Of a DNA stretch of 64,000 nt, positions 62,426 to 64,000 are shown in pieces. Below the pieces are notes generated by a model. It was given only the letters and a program-made list of their open reading frames with translations. It made no database searches and was not told where the DNA came from. Source of the stretch: Psychrobacter sp. UBA6766 (lineage in GTDB: Bacteria > Pseudomonadota > Gammaproteobacteria > Pseudomonadales > Moraxellaceae); NCBI RefSeq assembly GCF_002453355.1, contig NZ_DKGQ01000004.1, forward strand, positions 170,167 to 234,166, given 5' to 3'. Position numbers and translations under genes: made by a program. The first letter of the stretch is position 1. Each line of letters begins with the position of its first letter.

Positions 62426-62737
62426 ATGTATAAACTGACCGTTTTTATTCCAGATGAGGCGTTAGAGCAAGTGAAGTCTGCTTTATTCGCAGCAGGTGCT
62501 GGAAAGATTGGCGATTATGAACAGTGCTGTTGGCAGGTAAAAGGGGCAGGGCAATTTAAGCCATTGGTTGGCAGTCATCCACATATCGGGACGCATGATA
62601 AACTTGAAACCGTTGAGGAATGGCGGGTAGAGATGGTAGTGGCAACTGCTTACATTAAGCCAGTTGTTGAGGCACTAAAGCAGGCGCATCCCTATGAAAC
62701 TCCTGCCTATGATGTAATTGAGGTATTAGAATTCTAA
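62426..62737 (+). CDS. NIF3/YqfO-like domain protein
   Basis: The 103-residue protein matches the CutA-like insert domain of NIF3/YqfO proteins: MYKLTVFIPDEALEQVKSAL, AGAGKIGDYEQCCWQV, GSHPHIGTHDKLETVEEWR and HPYETPAYDVIEVLEF. It stands alone as in many gammaproteobacteria. Its biochemical role is not known. GAAGGAG lies eight bases before the ATG. Nine bases separate its stop from the convergent lipoprotein gene. Confidence 0.88.
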   Translation: MYKLTVFIPDEALEQVKSALFAAGAGKIGDYEQCCWQVKGAGQFKPLVGSHPHIGTHDKLETVEEWRVEMVVATAYIKPVVEALKQAHPYETPAYDVIEVLEF

Positions 62738-62746
62738 AGCCAGTTA

Positions 62747-63118
62747 TCAGTCCTCTTTTATTTTAATCACATTATAGCTTGGATAGCCAAGCTCGATTTT
62801 ATAGTCTTCACCGCCGCGTTTGGCCTTTACTTTGATTTTACTGTCGCCTTTTTTATACTTGACATCTTTAACGCGGTAGCCCATATTGCTGACTTTATTA
62901 GCAGCTCGTTGCTCAATAGCAGGTTGATAAAGCTCTTTATCAATGGATTTAATGGTTTTTTTGTGTTTTTTATAGATCTTGCTATCTTTGTAGATATCTT
63001 CGTAAAGGTCACCGTATGCGTTATAACCAGGTACGGTGACACAGCCCGTCATTATCGTCAATAACGCTGTAATCATACTGGTGGTAACAGTAGTTCTTAA
63101 TAAAAAAATGTTTTTCAT
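62747..63118 (-). CDS. Small PepSY-like lipoprotein
   Basis: This 123-residue protein has a lipoprotein signal ending in TGC (MKNIFLLRTTVTTS to IMTGCVTVPG). The C-terminal part AIEQRAANKVSNMGYRVKDVKYKK...DYKIELGYPSYNVIKIKED has the repeated strand/helix plan of a PepSY domain, although the match is by eye. It is a paralogue of the partial gene at 63744-64000. A histidine-rich lipoprotein gene lies between the two. The function is unknown. Confidence 0.7.
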   Translation of the reverse strand: MKNIFLLRTTVTTSMITALLTIMTGCVTVPGYNAYGDLYEDIYKDSKIYKKHKKTIKSIDKELYQPAIEQRAANKVSNMGYRVKDVKYKKGDSKIKVKAKRGGEDYKIELGYPSYNVIKIKED

Positions 63119-63341
63119 TATATCCTCTTATGATATTAAAGGCGTGGTCAATTATGCTGTATCAAATCGTTTTATACAAAACCGTATTGTAAAAAAATGG
63201 TCAAATAAACCAAGGGCTGGCTTATTTGACCAAAGGCACCAAATAGTCAACGATGCCAAAAGCTTAATAGCAGGTTTTAAAAGCATGACCAGATATTAAA
63301 CGCATACTGATATACGTCATTTTTGACGTTTTCGAGCAAGT

Positions 63342-63692
63342 TTATTGATAGCGGTAATGATTTTTTTGATAGCGACCATTATTGTGGTAACGGCCGTTAT
63401 TACTTTCATGATGTTTTTTGTACTTATAGCGACCGTTATTGCTCTTATGATGATCTTTTTTATTATGGTGACGGCCATTATTGGTTTTATAGTTGTCATG
63501 ATTATAGCGACCATGCTTATACCGACTATTATTGTACTTGTCGTTACCTTGATGATGACCGTTTGGATGGTAGACTTTGTGACCCTCATATCTTGGCGTC
63601 ACAGTGGTACAACCAACGGTGGCGCTAATTAACGTAGCCACCAGCCCAGCGGCAAACACAGCTTTTAATGCTGAAAAGGTCAATATCTTCAT
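63342..63692 (-). CDS. Histidine/asparagine-rich lipoprotein
   Basis: The 116-residue protein has a lipoprotein signal with the lipobox VGC (ends TVGCTTVTP), then a mature part made almost wholly of His, Asn, Lys, Tyr, Gly and Arg in short repeats such as NNGRYHN. It has no other recognised domain. The composition could bind metal ions or nucleic acid at the outer membrane, which is inference. It is flanked by two PepSY-like lipoprotein genes in the same direction. Confidence 0.7.
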   Translation of the reverse strand: MKILTFSALKAVFAAGLVATLISATVGCTTVTPRYEGHKVYHPNGHHQGNDKYNNSRYKHGRYNHDNYKTNNGRHHNKKDHHKSNNGRYKYKKHHESNNGRYHNNGRYQKNHYRYQ

Positions 63693-63743
63693 GATAGTTT
63701 CTCCATCGTCTTATGAGCACTTTAATGATTCACATTTTAAGGA

Positions 63744-64000
63744 TCAGTCTTTCTCAACCCTAATCACATTTAAGTTTGGATAGCCAAGCAAAATTTCATA
63801 CTCTTGTGAGCCGCGCTTAGCCTCAATCTCGAACACACCGCGCCCATTTTTTTCATCGAGTTCGATATCATCCACGCGGTAACCCATCGCTCTTACTTTA
63901 TTAACCGCTCGTTGTTTAATCGCTGGATAACGCGATTCTCGCTTGATGTTGTCTTCGATATCATCATTTTTATAGCGTTTATTATTATAATTACCGTTAT
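63744..64000 (-). CDS. PepSY-like protein, 5' end outside window (paralogue of 62747-63118)
   Basis: The frame runs from the window edge to a stop at 63744 and gives about 85 C-terminal residues ending NVIRVEKD. The core AIKQRAVNKVRAMGYRVDD and the end SQEYEILLGYPNLNVIRV match the 62747-63118 protein closely, so the two are duplicated genes. Its start, and any lipoprotein signal, lie beyond the window. Confidence 0.75.
   Translation of the reverse strand, partial: NGNYNNKRYKNDDIEDNIKRESRYPAIKQRAVNKVRAMGYRVDDIELDEKNGRGVFEIEAKRGSQEYEILLGYPNLNVIRVEKD

Noticed and set aside
63323..63632. Plus-strand frames opposite the histidine-rich lipoprotein
   Set aside because: They mirror the repeat-rich minus-strand gene, which has a clear lipoprotein signal.
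1..64000. tRNA, rRNA, CRISPR array or prophage genes
   Set aside because: None could be recognised by reading; a covariance-model search could still find a small RNA.

Overview
The window looks like chromosomal DNA from a Moraxellaceae gammaproteobacterium, most likely Psychrobacter. This rests on gene order and protein style (sucAB-lpd-sucCD; galE-galU-pgi-ugd-like-pgm as beside Acinetobacter capsule loci; ubiG-mupP-yciK; dapA-bamC-purC), moderate GC content and AT-rich intergenic DNA. No rRNA, tRNA, CRISPR array, insertion sequence or prophage was found. Almost all of it is core chromosome; one small accessory island stands out.

Region by region: 1-7.4 kb holds the second half of the TCA cycle (sucA partial, sucB, lpdA, sucC, sucD). 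7.5-14.4 kb makes hexose phosphates and UDP-sugars (galE, galU, pgi, a degenerate UDP-glucose-dehydrogenase-like gene, and convergent pgm). 14.5-22.4 kb carries mazG, a ComEA-like exported protein, pcnB with a long tail, folK-panB-panC, rapZ and darP. 22.5-30.5 kb has dsbA, ubiG-mupP-yciK, a DksA-like zinc finger protein, ompR without envZ beside it, and tex. 30.6-48.3 kb mixes lineage-specific exported proteins with housekeeping genes (reductase family, DUF1328, phhB, GNAT, ettA, plsB, ybaK, isomerase family, PliG-like protein, acyl-CoA dehydrogenase, FUSC protein, aroE, lipoprotein). 48.3-53.3 kb is the pabC-mltG-tmk block, split between pabC and mltG by the island. 53.4-64 kb holds a cation/proton antiporter, an HtrA protease, dapA, a very short BamC-like lipoprotein, purC, a disordered LEA-like protein, a 3-methyladenine glycosylase, a NIF3-like domain protein and a cluster of small lipoproteins.

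The most notable system is the island at 49.3-51.2 kb. It contains a close homologue of DpnI, the endonuclease that cuts only methylated GATC, with catalytic residues and zinc cysteines in place; a 62-residue DpnD/PcfM-like protein, the family of the dpnC partner gene in pneumococcus; and, between them on the other strand, an unrecognised 188-residue protein. It is AT-rich by eye and interrupts an otherwise common gene order. Other points of interest are the UDP-glucose-dehydrogenase-like protein lacking the family's catalytic residues, a BamC reduced to its N-terminal peptide, three copies of an arginine motif in the PcnB tail, and several exact inverted or tandem repeats between genes.
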